A stretch of DNA of 6,625 nt from Betaproteobacteria bacterium (GCA_022601315.1 JAHZIU010000409.1:1-6625), one strand, 5' to 3'; shown: positions 1 through 6,593, numbered from the stretch's first letter. Notes: a model not told the origin generated them from the letters alone. Translations and numbers: made by a program.

Positions 1-1112
1 TCACTGCTATCAGAAACACGCGGATGATGCGGTTTCACATCTGATTTACCCAGCACCTTCAATCCCGCTGCATCAATAGCTGCGTGCAATTCATCACGAG
101 TACGCAACCCCAAATGTTCAGCGATATCGGACAGAATCAACCAACCCTCCCCTTCTGGCGCGAGATGTGCCGCAAGTCCATTCAAAAACCCTTTCAACAT
201 GCGACTCTCCAGGTCAAAAATAGCATGTTCAAGCGGTGAACTTGGCCGTGCGGGAATCCACGGCGGATTGCACACGATTAGCGATGCCTGACTTTCAGTT
301 TCAGGGAAAAGATCTGCTTGTTCCACTTCTACCTGATCAATTAACGCCAATCGTACCAAGTTTTCACGTGCGCAATTTAGCGCACGTAAATCCTGGTCGG
401 TAGCAATAATACGTTGAACACCCCGGTTTGCCAGCACCGCAGCTAATACGCCGGTTCCCGTGCCAATATCGAACGCGACTGACTGCGTCATGGTTAGTTT
501 GGGCAAATTGGCTTGTGCGACCAGACCAACATACTCGTTGCGTATCGGCGCAAAAACGCCGTAATGAGGATGAATACGCGCACCCAATGCCGGCACATCA
601 ATACCATTTTTACGCCATTCATATGCCCCGATAAGACCCAATAGTTCACGTAGCGAAGCAACATAAGGCTCCGCCACCGGCCCATAAACATCCAGACAAG
701 CTTGACGCACATCGGGTGCACGGCGCAATGGGATGCTGTGATCAGCCGCAAATGGAATCAGTAACATACCCAGAGTGTGGGCGCGCTGTGATTGTACCAG
801 ACGATGCAAATGAAAAGCCTCGGCAGGTGTTGCGATTTGTTTCTTTGTTTTACTCGTTTTACCTGTTTTACGCTTGCGTGGTTTTTTATCGATGCGTCGC
901 GCCATTGCTTGCAGCAATTGGCGTGCGTTTTGAAAATCGCCACGCCACAGCAATGCATTCCCTTCGCAGGCCAATCGGTATGCACTATCCGCTGTCATAC
1001 GATCATCGGCAATCAATACGCGCTTGGGTGGAGACATACCTTTTTCTGAATGCCAGTAAGCAGATTTTTCTACTTCGTTTTCAATCCAGCAGACCATGGG
1101 AGAATCATTCAT
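1..1112 (-). CDS. Class I SAM-dependent methyltransferase (HemK/RsmC-like), 3' end off the window
   Basis: The gene reads right to left from an ATG at 1112-1110 and is open through base 1, giving 370 codons with the C-terminus missing. The SAM-binding glycine loop (motif I) DIGTGTG is at about residues 215-221, an acidic ATDQD follows at about 237-241, and the NPPW motif IV is at 282-285. NPPW/NPPY is typical of N-methyltransferases such as HemK/PrmC, RsmC and adenine-N6 enzymes. The N-terminal 210 residues (RLACEGNALLWRGDFQNAR at about 46-64, GARIHPHYGVFAPIRNEY at about 177-194) match, from memory, a betaproteobacterial family annotated only as 'methyltransferase'. The substrate is therefore unknown. 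A lysine/arginine-rich tract lies at about 76-91. There is no clear Shine-Dalgarno. An in-frame stop 33 bases upstream of the ATG limits the start; ATG 1097-1095 (residue 6) or a TTG are alternatives. Family identity is firm, substrate is not. Confidence 0.9.
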   Translation of the reverse strand, partial: MNDSPMVCWIENEVEKSAYWHSEKGMSPPKRVLIADDRMTADSAYRLACEGNALLWRGDFQNARQLLQAMARRIDKKPRKRKTGKTSKTKKQIATPAEAFHLHRLVQSQRAHTLGMLLIPFAADHSIPLRRAPDVRQACLDVYGPVAEPYVASLRELLGLIGAYEWRKNGIDVPALGARIHPHYGVFAPIRNEYVGLVAQANLPKLTMTQSVAFDIGTGTGVLAAVLANRGVQRIIATDQDLRALNCARENLVRLALIDQVEVEQADLFPETESQASLIVCNPPWIPARPSSPLEHAIFDLESRMLKGFLNGLAAHLAPEGEGWLILSDIAEHLGLRTRDELHAAIDAAGLKVLGKSDVKPHHPRVSDSS

Positions 1113-1384
1113 CGTATTGTGCAAATTTTTAGTAACTGGGTTAAGAAATTATCCAAGAAAAATTATTGCGCGTAATTATAGAAGTGATTTTGAATCTGTA
1201 TTCTCAATGTAGAATAATTTCCAAGAATAACACGTATAAGAAAATGATAGATTCAAGAACGGTCTGAGCCTGATTATGGCACCAGTACGTAAGATTCTGG
1301 CCTGTAATCGTTATTCCTGATGGTTTTTAGCAAATTTTTAGAAAATACAGTTTGTATTTGCGACTCACTTACTGGTTTTTAACT

Positions 1385-1473
1385 TGCCCTGTATTGAATA
1401 GAACGCACATGCGCTCTACGCCGCAGAATAACTGCGTATCCGGTCGCGAACACGCTCAATTCAATACAAGGCA
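1385..1473. repeat. Inverted repeat 1: 15-bp arms with an internal hairpin
   Basis: The left arm TGCCCTGTATTGAAT (1385-1399) and right arm ATTCAATACAAGGCA (1459-1473) are reverse complements at 14 of 15 positions. The one mismatch would be a wobble pair in RNA. The 59-nt interior holds a second perfect stem, CGCAG-aataa-CTGCG (1422-1436), and is visibly GC-richer than the flanks. This looks like a folded RNA or the termini of a small non-autonomous element. It sits only 4 bp from inverted repeat 2, so the two may form one structure. The function is unknown. Confidence 0.7.
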
Positions 1474-1477
1474 GCGT

Positions 1478-1543
1478 TTAAATTCCACCAACTGGTGCAA
1501 TATTCAGGGTAGTCTGATTAGGTCACCAGTTGCTGGAATTTAA
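1478..1543. repeat. Inverted repeat 2: 20-bp arms, 19/20 matched, 26-nt loop
   Basis: The left arm at 1478-1497 and right arm at 1524-1543 pair at 19 of 20 positions, with a single C-C mismatch (1488 against 1533). The loop is 26 nt (1498-1523). The right arm is followed by TAAACCGC rather than a run of T, so this is not a standard intrinsic terminator. It lies directly after inverted repeat 1. Candidates are a structured RNA, a palindromic repeat element, or a binding/recombination site. Confidence 0.75.
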
Positions 1544-1606
1544 TAAACCGCACACACAGAACCACTACGTTCCGGTCAAGAAAATTGCTAGAACCTATTA
1601 AGCGAC

Positions 1607-1655
1607 TTGATCCGTTTTAATTTGTTTGACAAATTGATGTATCACTGGGTAAGGT
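1607..1655 (+). promoter_or_regulatory. Weak candidate promoter region for the cytochrome gene, with an imperfect FNR-like site
   Basis: TTGAT-CCGT-TTTAA at 1607-1620 has one perfect FNR half-site and a second half matching 3 of 5 (consensus TTGAT-N4-ATCAA). A perfect -35 hexamer TTGACA is at 1626-1631. The best -10 at a usable distance is TAAGGT (1650-1655, 18-bp spacer), which is poor. Start of transcription near 1662 would give a leader of about 65 nt. This is tentative: only the -35 and the half-site are good. Confidence 0.3.
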
Positions 1656-1727
1656 AGGCTCACTGAAAATAATGGAAAGTTATTAAATAATAATATTTCA
1701 GGTTTAATTACAAACAGGAGTTAGAAA

Positions 1728-2039
1728 ATGAAAAAAAGGAATGTTGTATTAACTGCATCAGCACTGTTTATATTAGTTGGTTGTGGTGCAAGTAATGAGT
1801 ATACCCCTCCAGCGGATGCAACTGGTGAACAAATTTTCGGCACTGCTTGCACTGAGTGTCATAAACCTTTAAGTGGTGAAGTAGCAATGTTATTGAGCGA
1901 GAATATGGCCAATAAAGAATCAATCATAAATAAAGTACAGTCAGGCAGCATGAGAATGCCCGCTTTTAAAAATATTGATGGTGAAGCAGCCGATCGTTTA
2001 GCTGAATATGTGCTGTCACATAGTGATACCAATAGATAA
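1728..2039 (+). CDS. Small monohaem class I cytochrome c lipoprotein
   Basis: This 103-residue protein has a typical lipoprotein signal: basic start MKKR, hydrophobic core, and lipobox LVGC with the lipidated cysteine at residue 19. The mature protein should be anchored to a membrane and face the periplasm. A single haem-attachment motif C41-x-x-C44-H45 follows a short linker rich in Pro and Ala. M77 in the sequence MRMP is the probable distal axial ligand, as in class I c-type cytochromes. The length fits a single cytochrome domain of about 70 residues. AGGAG at 1716-1720, 7 nt before the ATG, fixes the start. It is likely an electron carrier, but its partners are not shown. It has no operon companions and is convergent with the HemN-like gene. 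I do not recognise a specific named cytochrome. Confidence 0.9.
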   Translation: MKKRNVVLTASALFILVGCGASNEYTPPADATGEQIFGTACTECHKPLSGEVAMLLSENMANKESIINKVQSGSMRMPAFKNIDGEAADRLAEYVLSHSDTNR

Positions 2040-2050
2040 TTCATGTTCGT

Positions 2051-2075
2051 CTTCGGGAGAAACTATCTCCCGAAG
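2051..2075. terminator. Bidirectional hairpin between the convergent cytochrome and HemN-like genes
   Basis: CTTCGGGAGA (2051-2060) and TCTCCCGAAG (2066-2075) form a perfect 10-bp stem with the loop AACTA. It starts 11 bp after the cytochrome stop codon and lies 15 bp beyond the 3' end of the opposite gene, so it can serve both. Neither side has a strong run of T, so termination may be modest or the stem may mainly protect the 3' ends. Confidence 0.75.
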
Positions 2076-2090
2076 TAACTTCTGTTTCCA

Positions 2091-3494
2091 TCAGATAACC
2101 ATAGCGTTGCAACAACGCGCTCTACTGACACGCTGATATTTATCAAACACCATACAAATACTGCTGATTAACAAACGGCCAATTGATGTAACAGCGATTT
2201 CTTCATCAGCTATCGCTAATAATCCCGCTCTTTCATGCACCATCAGTTCTATTAATTCTGTTGCAAAATAATGCTTAAAGTCTATTGGAAAAGTAGTTTC
2301 GATTGATTCGAAAGAAAGTACAGAGTGGCAAATTAGCGCATGAATAACAGTACGCCTTAGCAAATCATCAGCACTTAATTCAAAACCCCGCATAATGGGG
2401 ATTTGATCGTACTCTAGCTTGTCGTAGTATTGTAGTAAATCACAATGATTCTGAATTAATGTAGGACCGACACTGCCAATCGAGGACGCGCCTAATGCAA
2501 CAAGGTTACTGTCAGGATAAATTGTGAACCCTCGTGTATTGTAATTCAATCGCCCCTGGCGCTGTGCCGTGACTAAAGGATCATCCTGTTTCGCAAATAA
2601 ATTCATGCCAATATGGATATATCCGGCATCAATTAAGCGAGAGATGGCAAATTGCAAGCTCTCTAATTTAGTTTCTTTAGATGGCAAATCGTCACCATTG
2701 ATACGTCGTTGTGGCTTGAATTTTTCAGGCAAATGCAAATAACTCAGTAAATTAATCTGATTCGGATTTGCATTAATTATTTGTTCCAGTGTATAGCTAA
2801 ATTCTTTAAGGCCCTGCTTGGGCAAACCATATAACAGTTCTATTCTTATGGATTTGATACCTTCCTGTTTTGCAGCCTGGATAGCATACAGGGTATCTTG
2901 TTCGCTCTGAAAACGATGCATCGCTTGTTGCACCTGCTGTGTAAAATCATATATACCGATATTCACACAATTAAAGCCCAAATCGCTAAATGCTCTTAGA
3001 CGTGAACGAGTTACCTGGCGCGGATCAATTTCAATTAAGTATTCTCCGTACCGGGTTAAGTTAAAATTTTGTCTGATTTCATGCAAAATACCGCCTAGCT
3101 GAATTTCATCGAGATATGCTGGAATACCACTGCTAAAATAGAGCTGTTCTACTTTTGTATCGCCTTGGAACAGCTTACCTTGTAAGCTTATCTCTCGTGA
3201 TAAGTAATCAAGATATCTTTTGATAGCAGTCTGATCATTGGTAAGAATTTGGTTTTGTTGGCAACAAAAACTTAAAGCGTTACAGAAAGGGATATGAACA
3301 CTCAGTGATAAAGCGCGGCGGCAACTGCCAATCTTTCGATTGTTCACCCAAGCTAAGTATGCTTGAGTGTCAAAGGCTTCAACAAAATAGCTGGGTTCAG
3401 GATATAAGGTGTAATTATGCTGATTGAATCCAAATTGACTAATAAGCGCTGAACTTAGTTCTGCATCTGTATCAATAGGCAGTTTTAAATTCAC
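2091..3494 (-). CDS. hemN: HemN-like protein with a broken radical SAM motif (probable pseudoenzyme)
   Basis: The 467 residues align end to end with oxygen-independent coproporphyrinogen III oxidase (E. coli HemN, 457 residues), which decarboxylates coproporphyrinogen III in haem synthesis. Shared segments are NYTLYP (about 27-32), SVHIPFC (65-71), IEIDPRQ (154-160), LLYGLPKQ (220-227), the HLP-x7-QRR block (255-264), GRL..ICM.FDKY (439-453) and the VI end. Key catalytic residues differ. The cluster motif is C71-NAL-S75-FC-C78 instead of CX3CX2C. The GGGTP loop is SSGIP (121-125). The tyrosine before VHIPF is S65, and the Gln of GVQDF is Y182. H67 and E155 are kept. An extra C77 and a C461-C462 pair are present. 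Binding of a normal [4Fe-4S] cluster and SAM looks unlikely. The frame is intact with no internal stop, arguing against recent decay. The start is GTG with AAGG 10 nt upstream. The gene is divergent from fnr, the usual hemN neighbourhood. The symbol marks homology only. Confidence 0.88.
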   Translation of the reverse strand: MNLKLPIDTDAELSSALISQFGFNQHNYTLYPEPSYFVEAFDTQAYLAWVNNRKIGSCRRALSLSVHIPFCNALSFCCQQNQILTNDQTAIKRYLDYLSREISLQGKLFQGDTKVEQLYFSSGIPAYLDEIQLGGILHEIRQNFNLTRYGEYLIEIDPRQVTRSRLRAFSDLGFNCVNIGIYDFTQQVQQAMHRFQSEQDTLYAIQAAKQEGIKSIRIELLYGLPKQGLKEFSYTLEQIINANPNQINLLSYLHLPEKFKPQRRINGDDLPSKETKLESLQFAISRLIDAGYIHIGMNLFAKQDDPLVTAQRQGRLNYNTRGFTIYPDSNLVALGASSIGSVGPTLIQNHCDLLQYYDKLEYDQIPIMRGFELSADDLLRRTVIHALICHSVLSFESIETTFPIDFKHYFATELIELMVHERAGLLAIADEEIAVTSIGRLLISSICMVFDKYQRVSRARCCNAMVI

Positions 3495-3512
3495 TGGAAC
3501 ACGACCTTATAG

Positions 3513-3541
3513 GTGATAAGACTAGTGAGAAGTTGGGTCAA
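3513..3541 (-). promoter_or_regulatory. Candidate sigma-70 promoter of the HemN-like gene
   Basis: Reading the minus strand, TTGACC (3541-3536) and TATCAC (3518-3513) are separated by 17 bp. TATCAC matches the -10 consensus at 4 of 6. Transcription would begin about 10 to 15 nt before the GTG start, leaving room for the AAGG ribosome site at 3508-3505. TTGACCCA here repeats half of the palindrome found at the fnr start. It is a prediction from hexamers only. Confidence 0.4.
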
Positions 3542-3663
3542 TTACGGGCAAATTTCTTACAATTCATCATTCGAAACGCTGCCGAATTAAAAAAATAAAA
3601 AGAATATCCACTCGTTATGGCTAATAGCCTGTAGAATTATGTCTGTATGAAAAGCTAAACGCT

Positions 3664-3677
3664 TTGACCCAGGTCAA
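3664..3677. promoter_or_regulatory. FNR-like operator palindrome at the fnr start
   Basis: TTGACCCAGGTCAA is a perfect inverted repeat (TTGACC/GGTCAA around CA). It fits the FNR/Anr layout TTGAT-N4-ATCAA, with one symmetrical change in each half (TTGAC and GTCAA). It covers the first possible start codon of fnr and the -35 of a candidate promoter, so binding would suit autoregulation. The palindrome is seen directly; its role is inferred. Confidence 0.5.
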
Positions 3678-3692
3678 CTTAAATAATAAATT
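3664..3692 (+). promoter_or_regulatory. Candidate fnr promoter inside the longest reading frame
   Basis: TTGACC (3664-3669) and TAAATT (3687-3692, 4 of 6 to consensus) are spaced by exactly 17 bp. Transcription would then start near 3699 and translation would have to begin at TTG 3730. This competes with the longer start at 3664; the two cannot both be the main arrangement. Confidence 0.35.
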
Positions 3693-4482
3693 TAATAGCC
3701 TCAACCACTATAGATTATTAAAAAACAATTTGTTACCAGACAAACCCATATCCAATTACCATGACGTTTCTCATTTAAGGAAAAACTGCACGACATGCAG
3801 TTTCCGGGAGTTATGTCTGCCCCTTGGCCTTAATGAGCAAGAAGTGGAAATACTTGGTGATGTAGTCAGTAACAAGCGTAAAATTCAACGTGGTGACTAT
3901 TTACATAGGACCGGCACAAGATTTCAAACACTTTTTGCTGTGCGCAGAGGTTCTCTGAAAACCAGTGTTTTAGAGGAAGATGGGCGTCAGCAAGTAACTG
4001 GTTTTTATATGACTGGTGAATTACTGGGACTGGATGCGATTAGTACAGAAATATACACTTGCGATGCAATCGCATTAGAAGATAGTGAGGTTTGTGAAGT
4101 TCCCTTTGCAAAATTGGAAGAAATTAGTTTGTCCATTCCTTCACTAATGCATCAATTCCATAAAATCATGAGTCGTGAAATAGTGCGCGATCATGGCGTC
4201 ATGCTGTTACTCGGCAGTATGAAAGCAGAAGAACGTTTGGCTACTTTTCTGCTTAACTTGTCACAACGTTTTGTTATACGTGGTTATTCCGCATCAGATT
4301 TTAATCTGCGCATGACCCGAGAGGAAATTGGCAGTTACCTGGGTCTTAAACTGGAGACCGTCAGTCGCGCATTTTCAAAGCTACAGGATGAAAACATCAT
4401 TAACGTAGATAACAAACATATACAAATCAATGATATGGATCGTTTAAGATTGAAAATGGGTCATTCATCTTGTGCAGCTTGA
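3664..4482 (+). CDS. fnr: FNR-type oxygen-sensing transcriptional regulator
   Basis: This Crp/Fnr family protein has the full FNR signature. C42, C45 and C51 (NCTTCSFRELC) plus C144 (EVCEVPF) correspond to the four [4Fe-4S] ligands of E. coli FNR. A cyclic-nucleotide-binding-like beta-roll occupies about 60-150. A dimer helix follows with LLLGSMKAEERLATFLLNLSQRF at about 181-203. The C-terminal helix-turn-helix is at about 217-241, where the recognition helix LETVSR keeps the Glu-x2-Ser-Arg set that reads TTGAT half-sites. Without oxygen it should dimerise and switch genes for low-oxygen respiration. The start is uncertain. The frame opens with TTG at 3664, which lies inside an FNR-like palindrome. 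TTG at 3730 gives exactly 250 residues with the first cysteine at position 20, as in E. coli FNR. Neither start has a good Shine-Dalgarno and no in-frame ATG or GTG is available nearby. The identity is very secure; the first 22 residues are doubtful. Confidence 0.95.
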   Translation: MTQVNLNNKFNSLNHYRLLKNNLLPDKPISNYHDVSHLRKNCTTCSFRELCLPLGLNEQEVEILGDVVSNKRKIQRGDYLHRTGTRFQTLFAVRRGSLKTSVLEEDGRQQVTGFYMTGELLGLDAISTEIYTCDAIALEDSEVCEVPFAKLEEISLSIPSLMHQFHKIMSREIVRDHGVMLLLGSMKAEERLATFLLNLSQRFVIRGYSASDFNLRMTREEIGSYLGLKLETVSRAFSKLQDENIINVDNKHIQINDMDRLRLKMGHSSCAA

Positions 4483-4602
4483 ACATCAACAAATTCTTAC
4501 AGCATATTTTCTAGTATATACATATCCCCTGGCTTGATTGTTAAGTCTTTTCTGCACATACGCATTACATCGCTTAAAATCACACGCTTCTTTCTTATCA
4601 GC

Positions 4603-4630
4603 TTGAGTAAGCATTAGAAGATGCTATAAT
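4603..4630 (+). promoter_or_regulatory. Extended -10 sigma-70 promoter of rpsB-tsf
   Basis: A perfect TATAAT at 4625-4630 is preceded by TGC (extended -10). TTGAGT at 4603-4608 is the -35, with a 16-bp spacer. The predicted transcription start near 4637 gives a leader of about 143 nt before rpsB. It is the strongest promoter in the window, as expected for a ribosomal protein operon. The 120 bp between the end of fnr and this site show no clear intrinsic terminator. Confidence 0.8.
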
Positions 4631-4636
4631 GCGCTG

Positions 4637-4779
4637 ATAATCTGAGTTGTTGCTTAAGACTGTTTTCAGCACATTCAGGTTAAATTCACACATTCGTAAA
4701 TTTAGAGGGTACTCTTTTTTTATTTTTTATAAAAAGAGTCGCTGTGGCGAATGGAGGCTCAACCCAAAAGGAAAAAAAT
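4637..4779 (+). promoter_or_regulatory. rpsB 5' leader, possible S2 autoregulatory RNA
   Basis: This untranslated leader contains a 9-bp stem ACTCTTTTT/AAAAAGAGT (4711-4719 with 4731-4739, 11-nt AU loop), then a GC-richer segment running to the AAAAGG ribosome site at 4766-4771. In E. coli, S2 represses rpsB-tsf through the rpsB leader (established). Whether this leader acts the same way is inference: I cannot match its fold to the gammaproteobacterial one. Confidence 0.4.
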
Positions 4780-5505
4780 ATGTCAGTAACTATGCGGCAA
4801 ATGCTAGAAGCGGGTGTTCATTTCGGACATCAAACTCGGTTTTGGAACCCTAAAATGGCACCATACATTTTCGGCCATCGTAACAAAATTCATATTATCA
4901 ACCTAGAACAAACAATGGTTATGTATGAAGAGGCTATGAAGTATGTACGCCAATTATCAGCTAATAAAGGTGTGGTCATGTTCGTTGGTACTAAGCGACA
5001 AGCGCGTGATATCGTACGTGAAGAAGCGATACGTTGTGGCTCACCATATGTAGATCAACGTTGGTTAGGTGGAATGTTAACCAATTTCAAGACCATCAAA
5101 CAATCAATCAAGCGCCTGCATGATATGGAGGCGATGATGCTAGATGGCACAGTTGAGAAACTAGTTAAAAAAGAAGCACTTGATATGCAACGTGAACTGG
5201 ATAAGCTGAACAGCAGCCTGGGTGGTATCAAGAACATGAATGGTATACCTGATGCTATATTTATTATAGATGTTGGTTATCAGAAAGGCGCCATTACTGA
5301 GGCCAAAAAACTTGGTATCCCAGTAGTTGGTGTAGTGGATACGAACCATAATCCTGATGGATTACATTATATTATTCCAGGTAACGATGATTCAAGCCGG
5401 GCGATTCGCTTATATGCTCGAGGTGTAGCGGACGCAATACTGGAAGGACGTAATCAGTCTATTCAGGAAATTGTAGAGCTAAACCCAGCAGAACAAGCTG
5501 TATAA
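4780..5505 (+). CDS. rpsB: 30S ribosomal protein S2
   Basis: This 241-residue protein is the same length as E. coli S2. It sits on the head-body side of the 30S subunit and is needed for S1 binding. The N-terminal S2 signature is present ([20 protein letters not shown] at 5-24, then [13 protein letters not shown] at 33-45). So are the central FVGTKRQA (68-75), [14 protein letters not shown] (93-106), and the C-terminal PDAIFIIDV (157-165) followed by [15 protein letters not shown] (179-193). I chose the ATG at 4780 over an in-frame GTG at 4744. AAAAGG lies 8 nt before the ATG, and the extra 12 residues from the GTG are not part of S2. It is first in the operon with tsf 194 bp downstream. Nothing is unusual in the protein. 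Confidence 0.98.
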   Translation: MSVTMRQMLEAGVHFGHQTRFWNPKMAPYIFGHRNKIHIINLEQTMVMYEEAMKYVRQLSANKGVVMFVGTKRQARDIVREEAIRCGSPYVDQRWLGGMLTNFKTIKQSIKRLHDMEAMMLDGTVEKLVKKEALDMQRELDKLNSSLGGIKNMNGIPDAIFIIDVGYQKGAITEAKKLGIPVVGVVDTNHNPDGLHYIIPGNDDSSRAIRLYARGVADAILEGRNQSIQEIVELNPAEQAV

Positions 5506-5699
5506 ACTGAACATTAAAATTGTGGCTTAACTTGGATCTCTAAAGATTTCTAATAATAAGAAAATCTATTACTTGCTATAAACAGAGACACAACTGAAAA
5601 ATATATTTTCAGTTGATTTGTAAATTTCTTAGTTGAAATCAAAAAAGTTTTCCAAGTTAGATACTCAATTCATAAACTAATTTGTATCTGGAGTAATGT
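5506..5699 (+). promoter_or_regulatory. rpsB-tsf intergenic region with a partial terminator/attenuator
   Basis: A perfect 10-bp stem CAACTGAAAA/TTTTCAGTTG (5591-5600 with 5606-5615, loop ATATA) is followed by the moderately T-rich ATTTGTAAATTTCTT. A weaker stem lies at 5544-5551 with 5559-5567. A 9-bp inverted repeat TAACTTGGA/TCCAAGTTA (5528-5536 with 5651-5659) encloses both. The AU-rich stem without a clean U run suggests leaky termination or 3'-end processing, as described between rpsB and tsf in E. coli. No convincing promoter for tsf was found here. Confidence 0.6.
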
Positions 5700-6581
5700 A
5701 TGGCGGCTATTACCGCAAGTATGGTAAAAGAATTGCGCGAGTTGACTGGGCTTGGCATGATGGAGTGTAAGAAGGCGCTATTAGAAACTGATGGCGATAT
5801 AAAAGCTGCAGAAGATCTCATGAGAATCAAGAGTGGCGCCAAAGCAAGCAAAGCAGCTGGACGCATCGCTGCCGAAGGTGTTGTTGGCGCTTTTATTGCA
5901 GCTGATCAAAAAAGTGGTGCAGTAGTAGAGGTTAATTGTGAAACTGACTTTGTTGCCAAAAACGATGATCTTATTGATTTTGCTAAAAAAGTCGCTGAAC
6001 TTGTTGCGACAGCTAATTTAACCGATATAGCTGTACTCAATGAAGCGTCATTACCTTGTGGTGAAACAGTAGACGCAACCCGCCAGGCATTAGTCATGAA
6101 GTTGGGTGAAAATATTACGATACGTCGATGCGGTCGCCATACAACTGAAGGGCAACTTGCCGCTTATTTGCATGGTACCAAGATTGGCGTAATGGTTGAC
6201 TATACCGGCGGCGATGAGACACTCGGCAAAGATATTGCCATGCATATTGCTGCAAGCAAACCAATTTGTGTCTCTAAAGAACAAGTATCTGCAGATGTGC
6301 TCGATCATGAACGCCAAATATTTTCCGCTCAGGCAGCTGAGAGTGGTAAGCCCGCAAATATTATTGAAAAAATGGTTGAAGGACGCATTACTAAATACCT
6401 TGCAGAAGTAACATTGTTGGGTCAACCTTTTGTTAAGGATCCTGACCAAACTGTAGAGAAATTACTGGCAAGTAAATCAGCAAAGATTAATGCTTTTACA
6501 ATGTTTGTAGTGGGAGAAGGTATTGAAAAGAAAACTGAGAATTTTGCTGATGAAGTAAAAGCACAAATGGGTCAAAATTAA
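5700..6581 (+). CDS. tsf: Translation elongation factor Ts
   Basis: EF-Ts is the guanine-nucleotide exchange factor that releases GDP from EF-Tu. This 293-residue protein is about ten longer than the 283-residue E. coli form. The N-terminal helical domain has [19 protein letters not shown] (9-27), the first EF-Ts signature. The core contact motif TDFVAKN is at 82-88 (D83 and F84 correspond to the pair that wedges into EF-Tu). HIAASKP (182-188), [11 protein letters not shown] (216-229), GQPFVKDP (241-248) and VGEGIEK (271-277) complete the family pattern. GGAG at 5690-5693, 6 nt before the ATG, sets the start. An out-of-frame ATG just before it (5696) is not used. It is co-transcribed with rpsB, with pyrH 12 bp after its stop. 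Confidence 0.98.
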   Translation: MAAITASMVKELRELTGLGMMECKKALLETDGDIKAAEDLMRIKSGAKASKAAGRIAAEGVVGAFIAADQKSGAVVEVNCETDFVAKNDDLIDFAKKVAELVATANLTDIAVLNEASLPCGETVDATRQALVMKLGENITIRRCGRHTTEGQLAAYLHGTKIGVMVDYTGGDETLGKDIAMHIAASKPICVSKEQVSADVLDHERQIFSAQAAESGKPANIIEKMVEGRITKYLAEVTLLGQPFVKDPDQTVEKLLASKSAKINAFTMFVVGEGIEKKTENFADEVKAQMGQN

Positions 6582-6593
6582 GTTCATCATCGA

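Larger units (their letters stand above)
1113..1727. other. Gene-free 615-bp region with several inverted repeats
   Basis: I see no credible coding sequence here. The only longer open frame (1352-1543, 63 codons) exactly spans two inverted repeats, starts with no ribosome site and has no recognisable motifs. The stretch holds small hairpins at 1199-1216 (TATTCT/AGAATA) and 1343-1359 (AAATACA/TGTATTT, 3-nt loop), and the two larger inverted repeats listed separately. The right end carries the upstream region of the cytochrome gene. Bases 1141-1260 are AT-rich with no other clear signal. No tRNA or insertion-sequence transposase remnant was seen. Confidence 0.6.

Noticed and set aside
716..1132. 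138-codon plus-strand open frame opposite the methyltransferase
   Set aside because: It is antisense to a gene with clear SAM motifs, has no ribosome site and no recognisable domain.
1121..1341. 12-bp direct repeat GCAAATTTTTAG at 1121-1132 and 1330-1341, as if flanking an insertion
   Set aside because: AT-rich and short; no terminal inverted repeats or element between the copies, so chance is adequate.
1352..1543. 63-codon open frame in the gene-free region
   Set aside because: It coincides with the two inverted repeats, lacks a Shine-Dalgarno and has no protein-like pattern.
3647..3658. ATG AAA AGC TAA mini-frame before fnr as a leader peptide
   Set aside because: Three codons with no ribosome site; likely chance.
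4744..4779. GTG start extending rpsB by 12 codons
   Set aside because: The ATG at 4780 has a good ribosome site and gives the standard 241-residue S2.
5633..5663. Possible internal promoter for tsf (TTGAAA with TTAGAT)
   Set aside because: The -10 matches only 3 of 6 and the spacing is 18 bp; not enough to call.
6090..6449. 119-codon minus-strand open frame within tsf
   Set aside because: Shadow of the well-conserved EF-Ts frame; no motif and no ribosome site.
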